Positions 45,447 through 57,049 are shown, numbered from the stretch's first letter. The stretch is 64,000 bases of DNA from Xiphias gladius (GCF_016859285.1 NW_024401808.1:124001-188000), one strand, 5' to 3'. Notes: generated by a model from the letters alone, not told the origin. Made by a program: numbers and translations.

Positions 45447-47400
45447 TAGGTGTCCAAGTATGGCCCGATATGGTCAGTGTAGGGACTCAGAGGGAAATGT
45501 TTGAGAAACAAACATCAACTCCACTGCCCAGTCCTGTACACAGTGATGATGAAGCCTCCTCTGTTTTTATGAACAACCCCAACCTCATGGATGCCAGAGG
45601 AGGAAATGATGAGTGAGTCATCTGATGAGGAGCTGTCAGAAGAACCACTGCAGGAACATCATCCTGACCTCAAGTAAGACTTCTACTTTTGATTTTTGAT
45701 TATGCGTATCATCAAATTGTAGTCAGAACACTAAGCGGTGTTTCTTTTTTCAGTGCTGTTGACAAGTTAAATGTGTGCCAAAGCCAGCTAAAGTCCTTGT
45801 TTATCATTTGCCCTGCCTGTCGTGGGGAGACCCAGGGTAACATGGAGCATGAGGAGGGAACTTACATGAATATAATGCAAGTAAGAGGATATTTATGAAT
45901 TTTACTGATAAAAAAAATTAGATTGCATCATAACCTCTGTGTATATTTTTTATTAATTCACAGAGTACATATTTTATTCTTATTGTCATATACAGTATAT
46001 TTCTTAGGTCAGTGCAACATGCGGGTATAAGCGTTATCGGCAGAACCAGCCAGTGTTGCACAGAAACATGCCTGCCTGAAAATTCTTATGAGTGGGGCCA
46101 TCCATTTTTCAGGGTACATGGCCACATAGACTCTTAGGATGCTGAAACCGTTTGGGCTTCACTGCATCATTGCCAGCACCTTCCGCTGTCAAAGTCTGTA
46201 CACAATCCCTAACATTGTGCAGGCCTGGCAGAATGAGCAGGCAGGGATCATTATAGAACTGAGGGAGATGGGTGGTGGGCTATATTGTTGTTTTGTTAAG
46301 GAGATGTAACACCTCTAATTTTATACTGAAATAAATCACAGGTAATGCAGAAGGAGAAAAATTAAAAAAACTAATTGTTGAATTTTCCAGCTCCATCATG
46401 TATGAATCATAATTTATATCTAGTGTTCAGCCCAACAGCCTTTTTCAAGATAAAGATTAGAAACACATGAACAAAACACTATTCAAATCACATCTGATAG
46501 TAATCACACAATCATGCCTTACAGTGTTCCTAATAATTGACAGTTCTAGTAACATCCAAAAAAAAATATGTATGTAATACTTTGCAACAAAGCACACTGG
46601 GTTCTCTTTACTGAGAAGCAAGAGCCAGTAGGTATTATGTGACAGTGAAAGAATGAATATGTCTAAAACTAATGCAGCCAAAACTGAGCCCAGACCTCAT
46701 AATTATAGATGGGATGTACAAAACAGAAACACCTCTCAGTATCACACAATACAGTTTAACAGCATCGCAAACTGCAGACTCAAAAATTAGGATTTAGAAA
46801 AGTAGGATTTATTGACGGGCTATTGTATGCGATGCATTTGTTTTAACTACGTGAACCTAATAAACTGGCAAATAAATATTTATTGTATTTGAATATTCCT
46901 TGCAGCTAATGGCACTTTTTAGCCACAGGGTGGCAGCGTTGCCTTGACAATCTACACAAAAGAAACATTTGGTTTTACAAATTGTCTATATATTGTCTGT
47001 ACTTCTGGTTTTATTCAAATCTGTACAACCTGTCAACTTCGTAATGAGCTTTTTCTACAGGATCCTCTTGGCAGCCCTGCCATTTCAATCACAAAGGCAG
47101 CCGAGAGATTTGTTTAACCAGTGATGGTGAGGTGTGTAATGTGGTTCACTAACTATGGTTCTACAGAGGTGGCCATGTAGCCCTATCAAAGAGAAGCCAT
47201 TGTACAGTTAGCAGTTTCCGTCAGTCCCTACATGTTATTTATGAGAGTCATCGCATGAGTCAACTATGGTATCACTGCATGTGATCTAAACATTTTTTTC
47301 TTTCCCCCAGCATATGCATCAACCCTCATGGAGTTTAAGGAAGGCTACTACAGGTCACCAAAGGCTCTATGAAAGACCAGTGCTGTCTTGTTTTCTGCTG
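45447..47400 (+). pseudogene. Decayed copy of a fish multicopy gene, exon-like pieces
   Basis: Exon-like segments have splice-like edges. About 45450-45674: after TTGATCCTAG, an acidic region with STPLPSPVHSDDEASSVF. 45754-45880: TTTTTTCAG| then LKSLFIICPACRGETQGN. 46008-46310: TTTCTTAG| then VSATCGYKRY and NQPVLHRNMPA; after a stop, SGAIHFSGYMATQTLRMLKP and IVQAWQNEQAG. About 47311-47380: CCCCAG| then ASTLMEFKEGYYRSP. The Cys motifs (C-P-A-C, C-G) and the following 'NSQPVL...PAGN..LSAAI.F.G' style match an expanded uncharacterised teleost gene family. In-frame stops make this copy dead. Confidence 0.5.
46315..47040. other. Non-coding gap within the decayed gene copy
   Basis: AT-rich sequence between exon-like pieces. 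No motif seen. Confidence 0.4.
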
Positions 47401-47699
47401 GGTTTCCCCCCCTTCCAAATCCTGCCAGAAGATCATCAAGGATGAGGCAGTTGGCCTTAGAGTGAAAGCAGAGTGAAGGAGAGTATAGCAAACAAACCAT
47501 CGGTCAGTGATTTCTTTTTGGAAAACTACTGACCATCAGCCTGTGGATATTACTCCTGAATCCTGCTGCGTATGAGTTTAGATTGACTGGCTGCTGCAGT
47601 TCGGTTAAGTTATACATCATTTAAAGAAATTATTGGGAATATTGTGAGTAGTGGGACCTGTGTACTCAGCAGCTAGTCTGCTTGCTAGCATCAGACTGT

Positions 47700-48260
47700 T
47701 TTCAAACATTTCAAAAATAACATGGCTGTATGTGTGAACTGTAAACTGGGTTACTCACGACTGGAGGGCAACATCCATTGGCTGGCCTTGGAGAATTGGA
47801 GAATAAAATCCGGGAAGAGGAAAAGTTGATTAATAACTTTCTATTGGTTGCCTTAGCCCAGTCCAAACATGTCTTGTATATGCAGGCATCCCTTGCTTTA
47901 TCACCCTCTTCCCAGCTATTGCAGGCCATGGTCTTGGACCGCCACGCTTACATGGCTGGCATTGCCGACACTGGTGCTAGAGTGGAGAGCCCAGTAGCTG
48001 TGAAGAATGGACTGACCCATGAACTTGAAGCTGATGTGATGATGTCACACATCACTACTACAGTGGGAGCTATGGAACTGTATGCTGTCAGTCCATCTGT
48101 GCCAGTCTCGGCACAGCTGGGTGTCACATGGGGTTGAACCGGAGCCAGACCCGAGGCCCCAGGTCTTACCTCCACACCTAATCAGACCAACCTCTGGACA
48201 CAACCATCTTGGTCTGAGGTAGTTCTTGGTTCTCTATGTTCTCTTTTCTCCTGCTCTCTC
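47700..48260 (+). pseudogene. Possible ORF1/leader part of the downstream LINE
   Basis: A frame from about 47720 starts MAVCVNCKLGYSRLEGNIHW; another (47778-48137) is Leu/Ala/Val-rich (LENKIREEEKLINNF). The Cys pair, helical heptads and position just upstream of a LINE endonuclease suggest a LINE ORF1 or leader relic. No decisive motif is present. Confidence 0.35.
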
Positions 48261-48539
48261 TCTCTTTCTCTCTAAAGAAAGAAGATCACCGGGCAGTCGA
48301 TTACTCTCTTTATTAGAAGAGTAATAGTCCACATGTGAACAAATGACATAGTTCTTCAACAGTTCGAGTTTACCAAATTTGATTTTAATCGTCTTTTTTT
48401 TTTAAGTTTTATTTTAACATGTTCTGGAATTGTCTGTCTCTCTTATACAGGGACATATTAAGACTGTTGCAACAAATAACTTTGCACAGTAAGCAGGTTA
48501 ACAATCTTCAGTAAATTTTACAACTGTCTCACCAATAGC

Positions 48540-50760
48540 AACTGCTTCTCCATCAAATACAGCTCCAAGGCCAATTACACTCAAAATGGCTCTTTTCAGT
48601 GTGAGATCTCTTGCCAGTAAAAATTTCATTCTAAATGATTTTATTTTATCTGCCAACTTAGATATTATGTTTTTAACTACATTATGTTTTAAACTGTGTC
48701 CTTCGCACTACGATTATTTTAGCAAACTCAGGAACGGTAGTCACAGTGGTGGCCTTGTGAGTGTCTTTAGGAACCATCTAAAATGTTACCATGTAATGAA
48801 TTTGATTCCTCTGAAGCTTTCCTGTTTAAACTGGGTTGTCTCCACCTGATCATATTTGCTTTAATTTATCGCCCTCAACAATATAGCATTAGCTTTTTAG
48901 TAGAACTCCCTAAATGTTTGTCCACACTTGTTTTACAGTATGATTATTGAATTGAGAATTGTTCTTTGGGGTGATTTTAATATTCATGTTAATGACTCCT
49001 CTAACATTCACGCTGCAGATTTTTTAAACATCACAACTTCCTTTAACCTTAAACAGCAAGTTTGTGGACAAACACATAACCACGGCCATACCTTGGACCT
49101 TATTTTTATCTTTTACCTCATTGATAAAGTAGTTCATCAGAGATTCTGTTACCCCTAAATCCCCACTCTCTAATGTCAATCACCGACAACAGAACACTTT
49201 ATAAAGAACACTTTTTCTCTCATTTCCTTGTCTGAGCTTTTAAAAACAGTATCTCTTATGAAAGCTCCTTCCAGTCCAGTTGATATAACACCAACAAAGT
49301 TTTTTCTCAAAGTCACTGAATCTATTGGGCCCTGTCTGTTGTCAGTTTTTAACAGTTCTTTATCTAATGGTTATGTCCCAGATTACTTCAAAACTACCTG
49401 TGTACAAAAATTTGGTTTAAAAAAAACTGGGCTGGATCCTGCCCTCCTTCAAAATTACAGACCAATCTTGAAACTACCTTTTATATCAAAAATTTTAGAA
49501 AAACATATGTCCAAGCAATTGCTTTTAACAGCAGAAAAGAAAAAAATCAGTCTGACTGCATTTGGATACAATCCTTTGTGTTCCTGTACCCCTGCTAGTA
49601 CCACTTGTAACAATGATCACATATCGTCTTTTACTCCTGTCAAGTATGGTGTCCCTCAGGGATCAGTTTTGGGACCAATTTTATTTTCTCTGTACATCCT
49701 TCCCCTGGGACATATTATCCATAGACATGGTGTTTCCTTTCATTGTTTTGCAGATGTAACACAGATGCACCTGTCCATTAGAGCCACTGATCCTGGCATG
49801 CTGAGTTCACTACATGACTGCCTATGTGATGTCAAAAACTGGATATCACACAGTTTTCTGCAGCTTAACTCAAGCAAAACAGAGCTCTTCATATTGGTTC
49901 CCAACACACAGCAAAACAATTCCTGCTATCTGCTGGTTCCCTGTTGGAACATATCACACCTGTTGCAAATAATCTTGCCGTTTTGTTTGATAATAACTTA
50001 AGCTTTGAGCAGCACACAATAAATTTGCACAGTCATGTTTTTAACATCTAAGAAATATTTCCAAAATATTATCTATTTTATCCTTCAAAGACAAAGACAC
50101 CATTTTACACACCCTCATCTCCTCATGCCTCAAGTACTACAAAAGCATCTTTACCTGCATCAAACAAAAACCTGTTAATCGACTCCAGATTGTACAGAGC
50201 TCAGCTGCTAGGCTTGTAACACGATCCAAGTGGAGTGACAACATAATGCCTGTTTGAGCCTCTTTGCACTAAGTCCCGTTATGTTTAGAATTAATTTTAA
50301 GATCTTACTGTTGACTTTTAAGGCTCTTCATGGCCTCTCACCATATATATCCGACCTTTTAGTTGCATACCAGCCAGTACATAGCCTGAGATCCTTGAGC
50401 AGAGGTCTTTTATCTGTCCCTGAGGCGGGGCTGAAAACTACAGGTGACAGAGCATTTACAGTCAAGAGCCCTGAAGCTATGGAATGACCTGCCTGAGGAA
50501 ATCAGGTCAGCAGAATCAGTGAACTCTTTTAAATCTCTTCTTAAATGTACTTTTATCAGAGAGCTTTTCCTGATCTTATTTTATTGTTATTGACTGCCCT
50601 TTTGCTGGCAATAGTGTAATTGGTTTTATTTGATTAATTTTCTCATTAATCTACCAGAATTTGTTTTTATGATCTGCTTGTTTTAAAGTTGTTGCCTTGT
50701 TTGAAGCACCTTGTAATGTGGATTTAGAAAAGTCCTCTATAAATGAAGATTATTGATAAT
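48540..50760 (+). pseudogene. L2-type LINE, second subfamily: endonuclease, RT and 3' end
   Basis: Endonuclease: SVRSLASKNFILNDFILSAN, WGDFNIHVND (about 48968) and HTLDLIF. RT frame 49228-50001: KAPSSPVDITPTKFFLKVTE, LLQNYRPILKLPFISKILEK, YGVPQGSVLGPILFSLYILP, FHCFADVTQMHLSIRA (YADD box changed to FADV, so the catalytic pair is broken), FLQLNSSKTELFIL. Between 49560 and 49630 the fingers-palm stretch (the 'FQSGFR...AFDT' block) is deleted. C-terminal pieces (LTFKALHGLSPYISDLL, about 50305) follow. It ends near 50760 with a ATAAATGAAGATTATTG-type tail. Confidence 0.8.
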
Positions 50761-51080
50761 ATTATTTAACTTGCACAGCATTCATGGTTCAACAAAAGAC
50801 ATCCGTGTGAAACCATAACCAAAGTTATGTTTCCCAGTTTTCAGGATGAGATTAGTATAAATAAACACAAAGTCAATTCTACAATTCATATTCATATACC
50901 CTTGGCCAAAAAAATGTTACCATGGCGATGTGACCCGGTAGGAAGTGATCCACTGTGGTAACCTGAAAATCCAGGTTTTGACCGGAGGTTACCTCCCTAA
51001 TCCCAATTCCTGCGTCACTGTACCGACCTCAGGAGAACAGACACAAGTGATTCAAATTGGCCGTCCGTAGCTGTCGCCTT

Positions 51081-51162
51081 GCTGCGATGGCCGAGTGGTT
51101 AAGGCGTTGGACTTGAAATCCAATGGGATCTTCCCGCGCAGGTTCGAACCCTGCTCGCAGCG
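51081..51162 (+). tRNA. tRNA-Ser (anticodon UGA)
   Basis: 82 bases. Acceptor stem GCTGCGA pairs exactly with TCGCAGC (51155-51161), discriminator G. Anticodon arm TTGGA-CTTGAAA-TCCAA, anticodon TGA. A long variable arm (GGGATCTTCCCGC region) marks a class II serine tRNA. The T arm GCAGGTTCGAACCCTGC is perfect. A TTTTT terminator starts at 51168. The A box is TGGCCGAGTGG and the B box GGTTCGAACC. No intron. It inserts Ser at UCA codons and looks functional. Confidence 0.96.
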
Positions 51163-51433
51163 TAGACTTTTTGTCATGCTTTTGAAACTTCTTTGCTTGT
51201 TAAACTCTGTGGTAAAATACGACGGTGATCACAGGCAAAAGTGTCAGCTTTCCTGAAAAACTTAATAAGATAGTGAATATAAAACAGCGATTATGAAAGA
51301 TAAAAAAACAGCAGGGTTTACAAAAGTGCTGGTTACGATTACAATGTCCATTGTACGGTGTCGGTGTTCACAAAAAATAACTAACAGTCAGTGACTACTG
51401 ATAAGTTTCTATAACTGCAAAATCACGATGAAA

Positions 51434-51507
51434 AGGCACCGCTGGGATTCGAACCCAGGATCTCCTGTTTACTAGACAGGCGCTTTAACCAACTAAGCCA
51501 CGGCGCC
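51434..51507 (-). tRNA. tRNA-Thr (anticodon AGU)
   Basis: 74 bases on the minus strand. Acceptor GGCGCCG pairs with CGGTGCC (one G-U pair), discriminator U. Anticodon arm CCTGT-CTAGTAA-ACAGG, anticodon AGT (A34 normally becomes inosine). T arm CTGGGTTCGAATCCCAG is perfect. The T-run that should end transcription overlaps the discriminator and is only four long (51434-51431). It faces the tRNA-Ser gene, with 3' ends 271 bp apart. It looks functional. Confidence 0.95.
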
Positions 51508-51629
51508 TGACAACCGCCAGATACTACAAAATTAGATTTAATATTGGTGAGCGCCAGCTTGACAATGAATAGTGGAGCTTCGTATTTTTCAATAAGACAG
51601 TGGCAAGACAGTGGCAGCACGCTTTGGTT

Positions 51630-51920
51630 TTCGTCGCCACGCGGTCACGTGGTACATGTAACTCTCAACAGTTTCAAAACAAATCCGAGCTGTCTTCTTG
51701 TTTGAATGGTTTCAAGAGACAGACACCGGCAGCGACTATATTTGCGGCCGCCAGTGGCATCAGCCGGTGACAATATTGTCGGCTTTGTCAGGCTACGGCT
51801 CACGGTTATGCTGCATTAATTTTAGGTTGGAGTGAAGTTCATCAAAAACAGCAACATGTACAACCTGAAGCGGGACCAGCTTAGTTAGAGCATAGAGCTG
51901 TGTCCTCTCCATCACCTGCA
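51630..51920 (+). promoter_or_regulatory. CpG-rich promoter-like block beside the tRNA pair
   Basis: CpG-dense (GTCGCCACGCGGTCACGTGG, GCGGCCGCC, CACCGGCAGCGAC) with a CACGTG E-box, then ATGTACAACCTGAAGCGG at about 51856 and a stop after 11 codons. It could be the promoter of the decayed exon series that follows (52216, 53194, 53510, 53654) or of a real gene beyond it. Not recognised. Confidence 0.35.
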
Positions 51921-52554
51921 GAGGATCCCACTACGTAATTTTCCTCCACACAGACATCTAACACTTTCAGTTCACAGAAATATATAAAAACTGATTTTAT
52001 GTGAACATTTGATGTATCTAACAGAGTTATTGTTATTGTTTAATCTAGAGATGGAAGAGGATGAGCTGGAGAGAGGATTGTTAAATCTGTCTTAATCTAA
52101 ATTTGACAGTGAATTATGTAGTTGGTCTTAGTTAAATAAACAGTGATACCTTTAAAAATGTTTCTTTACACTCTTACTGAACATGATAAAAGTCTAATGT
52201 CACCTGTTATTTCAGGGACCCCAGCAGCAGACCCCAGAACCACAGCTGTATCTCCCCCAATATTTTTCATTCCATCAGTGTGGAGGAAGGATTCTGTTTT
52301 CACCATAATTCACCTGCCATTACTATTCCCAGTCAACTACTTTCTAATTTTGGCTGTGTTCTTTTCTGATGCTTGTGTTCTTTTGCTCTTCCACTAACCT
52401 AAAGAATTCATATGTCTGCAATGATGTTTTCTTGTTTTGCATGTTTTTTAAAACTGTGATCGAAGGATTTGGCATGAGTAATACAGTATTGTGGTGTGGA
52501 TATAGGTTAACATCCCACATTTTTGATTTACAGATGGCCTGTTTTGGTAGGTTT
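51921..52554. other. Non-coding stretch with one exon-like piece
   Basis: At about 52216 CACCTGTTATTTCAG is followed by a Pro/Thr-rich frame (DPRTTAVSPPIFFIPSVW) that might be an exon relic. Nothing else recognised. Confidence 0.3.
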
Positions 52555-52974
52555 TGTGAAAATCAGGACTGAAACGCAGAACTCAGACACGTAGTGTACA
52601 AAAAGTCAAAGGCAGATTTATTGTGAACGGGAAATGATGAGGGTCCAGGGAACAGAGTCAGGACAGATAATGGAGCAAAAAGCAGGCAGAGAGGAGGATG
52701 TGACCTGGAGCACTGGCCGTACATTGGTACTAGGTAGTCTGAACCATCTGGCAAAGACGAGAGCAAAGATCCGGGGTCTTTACACAGCAGGCGGTGATTA
52801 GTGGATAGGTTTCAGGTGTGCAGGTGGATTGGCGGCAGGAGGGAAGCTGATGGCCACACCAAACAGACACACAGACAGGGACAGAGACAAACTGGGGACA
52901 AACGAGAGACACAAGAGAGGGGAACACAGCAGGAAAAAATGGGAGAGAGGGAGAGGCACAGCATAACCGTGACA
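52555..52974 (-). repeat. Solo LTR of a Ty3/gypsy-type element
   Basis: On the minus strand the block begins TGTCACGGTTATG and ends CTGATTTTCACA, that is TG...CA. It contains a GGTCTTTACACAGC-type reading opposite CCCCGGATCTTTGCTC and TTCACAATAAATCTGCC (AATAAA on the minus strand, about 52624-52619), the order promoter-R-polyA-U5 expected in an LTR. Flanks are GGTTT (52550-52554) and TGTTT (52975-52979), a 5-bp duplication with one mismatch, as expected for Ty3/gypsy. No internal region is joined to it. Confidence 0.55.
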
Positions 52975-53189
52975 TGTTTACTATATCTTGATATTGTTTC
53001 TGTGCTTTGCCTGTTTTCAAACGCTTAAAAGCATTGTGTTTTTCCATGTCAAAAGAATAGTGATTCACAATGTAACAAAACAGGTATTTTTAGTCTGTAC
53101 CACCAGTTAGCTACAGAGACTACAGGTAAATACAAATTATGAAGCATAAACAAACTTGTATGTGTGCAGGAAAATTACACAGAATTTTC

Positions 53190-53750
53190 TTTACAGAACA
53201 CAAGACTAAGCCAAGAGCAACTGCAATTGTTTTGAAACCTGCCAAGCCTGATGAGCGCACTGTGATTGTTTCTTCTTTGAAAGGTTATTAAATTTTTTGA
53301 TTCTCACTTTATACCATCTTCAATGTGGAGACAAAGTATGGCATTTTCACATTTTCAATTAGTTCTCTTATACTTCCAGTGTATCCCACATAAATGCCAG
53401 TTTCATTCTGACACATCTTTTTTGTTGTTGTTATATATACAGTACTCGTGTTAGGTAAAGTTATGTAATGTTAACATCTGGTTGTTGTTGTCGTAACTTG
53501 TTTTCAAAGCACACAGAAAGTTTGTATCCCACCATTCTTCATAGCCTGGGATAACAGCAGCCCCACTGCTTCCTTAAGGTAAATGTTTTATCTTCTTAAA
53601 CACTATGAGGAAGAATAACTTACCTACCTAATTGACTACCAGATCCAGGAGTATCAGCAGCAGGAACAGCTCCTCACTATGCTGCTACAAGGGACCTTTG
53701 GACGGGTGCTGAGGTCAGATTATACCTGCAAAGTGGCTAGGATGACGTGA
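53190..53750 (+). pseudogene. Exon-like relics of a fish multicopy gene
   Basis: Three pieces with splice-like edges: TTTCTTTACAG| at 53196 then HKTKPRATAIVLKPAKPDER and TVIVSSLKG; a piece near 53515-53578 reading KVCIPPFFIAWDNS; ATTGACTACCAG| at 53653 then IQEYQQQEQLLTMLLQGTFG and RVLRSDYTCKVAR. The last resembles the 'G..V.SDHTFK..R' block of large uncharacterised teleost repeat-encoded proteins. It may belong to the same family as the pieces at 45447-47400. Coding potential is broken. Confidence 0.4.
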
Positions 53751-53754
53751 ATAA

Positions 53755-53920
53755 CAAATGCATCAGTATCATGTTATAATGTGAAAAATATATTGTTATA
53801 ACAATATTTTTTCCCATTATAACAAGATATTGTCATGATATAAAAAGATATTTGAATGTTATTACAACAAAGTAATCACGTTATAGCAAGAAACTTTTCT
53901 TGCTATAAATTTTTACAACA
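53755..53920. repeat. TTATAACAAGATAT-type self-complementary repeat
   Basis: Contains AATATATTGTTATAACAATA (mostly palindromic), CATTATAACAAGATATTGTC and AGAAACTTTTCTTGC. It resembles the block at 10620-10760 in style, with words in both orientations. Confidence 0.45.
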
Positions 53921-53929
53921 GTGCCATTT

Positions 53930-56640
53930 AGGACCCAAATTCCACCAGAAGTGTCTTTAGAGGAGAGTTAGGGTACGTTTCATCCCAGGATGGCAGGAAA
54001 AGAGAGATGTATGAACCCACTGGAGCACCTATGAACAGGCAGAGTCTGGAACAAACAGACAGTTAGATGGACCAATTCCTGGATCTGGTTGACCTTTTTT
54101 GGGCTTCCTTAACAACTGACTCTATTTCCCAAGCTACCACAGCCACAAGTGGGAGAGGGAATGGTGTCAATACTGGAACTGCTTTATTTAGCAGCTTGTT
54201 GGCAGGAGAGAGCATCTGGTTTCACATTAGGGGAGCCTGGACAATAAGTAAGGGTGAAATGGAATCTAATTAAGAAGATGGTACAATGAGCTTGGCAAGT
54301 GTTCAGTCTCTTTGCCTTAAGGAATTGTAAGCAAGAATCTTATGGTCAGCCCACATTATGAACAGCTGTTCTGCCCCCTCCAGCCAGTGTCGCCATTCAT
54401 CAAGAGTGAGTTTGACTATCAAAATTTCTTAATTTCCTAGTCATAGTTGTATTTTGCAGGAGAAAGGCTTCAGGAAAAGTAGGCACATGGATGAAGCTTC
54501 TGATCTGGTTTTAGGTGTCGAGATAATACTGCAAAAACTGCCTGGAGGGATCTGGCTGTATCAAGACAGCAGCGGAGAAGAAAAGAGTCTATAATTTGTT
54601 GAAAGCAGCCTCAGCTTCAGGGGGCCAAGAGGGAGGAATGGAAGAGGAGGTGAGTCTGGCTAGTGGTGCAGCAACTCTGCTGAAATCCCTGGTAGAAATT
54701 GGCAAACCCAAGGAATCTTTGTAGCTTCTTCCTGGTTGTGGGTTGTGGTCAGTTAACTACTGCTGTGACTTTTCCCAGGTCCATCTTCACCTGTCCGCCC
54801 TCGATGATGTTCTCATCGTGCTGGAATGGATTTCACAGTTCTCTGCTTTAACAAACAACTTATTCTCAAGGAGTCCTTGTAGAACCTAACAGCCATGAGA
54901 GACGTGTTCAGACTGGGTTTTGGAGAAGAAGAGAATGTCATCAGGATAGACAAAGACAAAATGATTGAGAAAGTCTCTTAACACATCATTCATCATAGCC
55001 TGGAAGGTGCGTTAGTCAGCCAAAATGGCAATATCAAATATTCAAATTGGCCCAGAAGGGTATTAAACACTGACTTCCATTCACTTCCTTCTCTATGCAA
55101 ACCAGGTGATATGCATTCAATAGATGCAACTTTGTGAAGACTTTAGCACCTTGGAGGGGTTCACAAGCAGAACTGAATAATGGCAGGGGATACTTGTTTT
55201 TTAGGGTGATGTTATTCTATCCTCAAAAATCAATGCAGGGGCATAAAGATTGATCTTTATTTGACACAAAGAAGAAACCAAGAGGAGAGCAAGATGGGCG
55301 GATTATGCCGCCAATGAATCCCTAATATACCTTTCCATAGCCTCTCTTTTTGGACAGGAAAGATTATTCAAGCAACTGGAAGGCAAAGGTTTACCATGGA
55401 GGAGATCAGTAGCAACGGTGTTTTGGGAGCCGATATTGTGTTGAGCCTAATGGTTTCATGATAATTACCTGAAAGTACCAAAGTGATGGGTTCAGTTTGT
55501 TGGGTGACTTGGGCCAGCAATCTACCGTCCAGGGTCTTTGCACTAAGGAGCTGTTCTAATGGCTCTAGGGTGATTCCTTGACTGAACAGCTATTTCTCAT
55601 ACCAAAAAGTAATCTTCAGCACCGGAATCTACTAACTCTAAGAGAGGCAGAGAGAGCTGATTACAACAAATAGTAGCTGGTAACTGTAATCAAGGCTTAG
55701 ATGGGGTGGAAGAATTGATCTGGCTCACCAGTACCCCCGCTTCAACTGGTGATCCCTGTCTTTTGGCCATATTGGGAAGGTTGATAGAAAATGTCGATAT
55801 TGGCCATAATAGATGCACTCACCAGCCCTGATTATGCAAAGGTGCTCCTCTGGCATCAGATTGGGCTCAACCCAACTGCATGGGCTCTTCTTCTGGAGTG
55901 AAAACTGTGGGTCTGGTTGGGGGACTCACGGAAGACGGGGCTCTGGCTTTCATGAGAGTTGAGGGTGGAGAATGGAGGCAGATGGCTGCTGTGAACGCCC
56001 AGTTCTTTCCAAGTGCCGTTCATGTAGGTGACTATCACTCTTAATAGCAAGAGAAACCAGAAAACTCAGGTTAACAGGTTCCTCATGAGTGGCTAATTCA
56101 TCCTTCATATGTTTTTTTTTAATCCTTTAACAAACACTCACCGTAGGGCTGCCTCATTCCATTGGGCATCAGCAGAATAAGTTAAAAAATCAACAGAATA
56201 ATCAGCCACGCTCCTGGTTCCCAGCCGAAGACTTAATAAACGGTTAGCTGCATTGCCCCCAACATTAGGATGATCAAATACTGCCTTCATCTTATTTACA
56301 AACTCCTAATATGACCTGGTTTCTACAGGATGGCTTGAATAAATAGCTTCCGCCGCATGCCAAAGCTCTTCCTCTCAATAACCCCATTAAATATTGTACC
56401 TTTGCTTTGTCTGAAGTGAATGTTTGTTGTTGGAATACCATTACACATTTCAGAATAAAACCTTGGCATTTTTCCAGCTGGGTCAGTAGTGTGGGACTCT
56501 CCAGGAAGAGGTGGAGCTGGAGCTGTGGCAGGTCGATTGGTCCGAGGAGGCTGAACTTTGGAGACTGAGGGAGTGGGCAGAGGCGTGAGTAAAGAAACAT
56601 GATGAGAAAGTTCAGTTATTTGGTTTACCATGCTCTGGTT
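53930..56640 (-). mobile_element. Degenerate Ty3/gypsy retrotransposon, minus strand
   Basis: Reading down the minus strand: a gag start at about 56600-56330 in two frames (FYSEMCNGIPTTNIHFRQSK and VQYLMGLLRGRALACG), gag C-terminal half at about 56140-56060 (MKDELATHEEPVNLSFLVSL then AIKSDSHLHERHLER), a protease-like LELVDSGAE at about 55640 (DSG triad), RT-type pieces ([10 protein letters not shown], about 54940) and RNase H end [20 protein letters not shown] at about 54390-54330. Stops and frameshifts occur throughout. Integrase was not found. The style is that of fish Jule/Sushi-type gypsy elements. Confidence 0.75.
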
Positions 56641-56699
56641 GCTGTCAGAGAGGGCCCAAAAAAGTTGTTCATGTTGTCCGAACGATTAGTAGGTATTTT

Positions 56700-56960
56700 A
56701 CTGTAGCTAGACTTGTAGATGGTAATATGACTTAGCTGGAGTATTCTGGGGTTGGATATGGCAGAGGGGCAGGGAATGGCAGAGCGAAGCAGTCAGACTG
56801 GGGATCAGCAATCCTTTTTTTTTGTTCCTGCTGCTTTGCCTGTCAACTCACCTACCTGTCATCTACATGTAAGCCTGATTTTGTGTATAAAACCATCTTC
56901 ACTGCATCAGCCTGTCCTGTGTGTCTGCATTTGAGTCCTTTCCCCCTAAGTTCCTTGCTT
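56700..56960 (+). repeat. LTR-like R/U5 sequence on the plus strand
   Basis: Contains CACCTACCTGTCATCTACAT, GTGTATAAAACCATCTTCAC, TGCATCAGCCTGTCC and TGTGTCTGCATTTGAGTCCT, an arrangement like the end of a fish gypsy LTR. It points opposite to the adjacent minus-strand gag, so it should come from another copy. Boundaries unknown. Confidence 0.35.
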
Positions 56961-56971
56961 CAATGCCCAGC

Positions 56972-57043
56972 GTCACAGAACCTCAGCTGCCCAGCCGCAC
57001 AGAGCCTCAGCTGCCCAGCACTACAGAGGCTTCGCTGTCTACT
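56972..57043 (+). repeat. 24-bp minisatellite, three units, coding-phase
   Basis: Units 56972-56995, 56996-57019 and 57020-57043. The first two differ at 3 positions (CACAGAACCTCAGCTGCCC versus CACAGAGCCTCAGCTGCCC); the third is more diverged. Each unit encodes eight residues of the type TEPQLPS. Downstream (57080-57260) GTTCCTGAGTC units repeat less regularly. Confidence 0.75.
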
Positions 57044-57049
57044 GCCACG

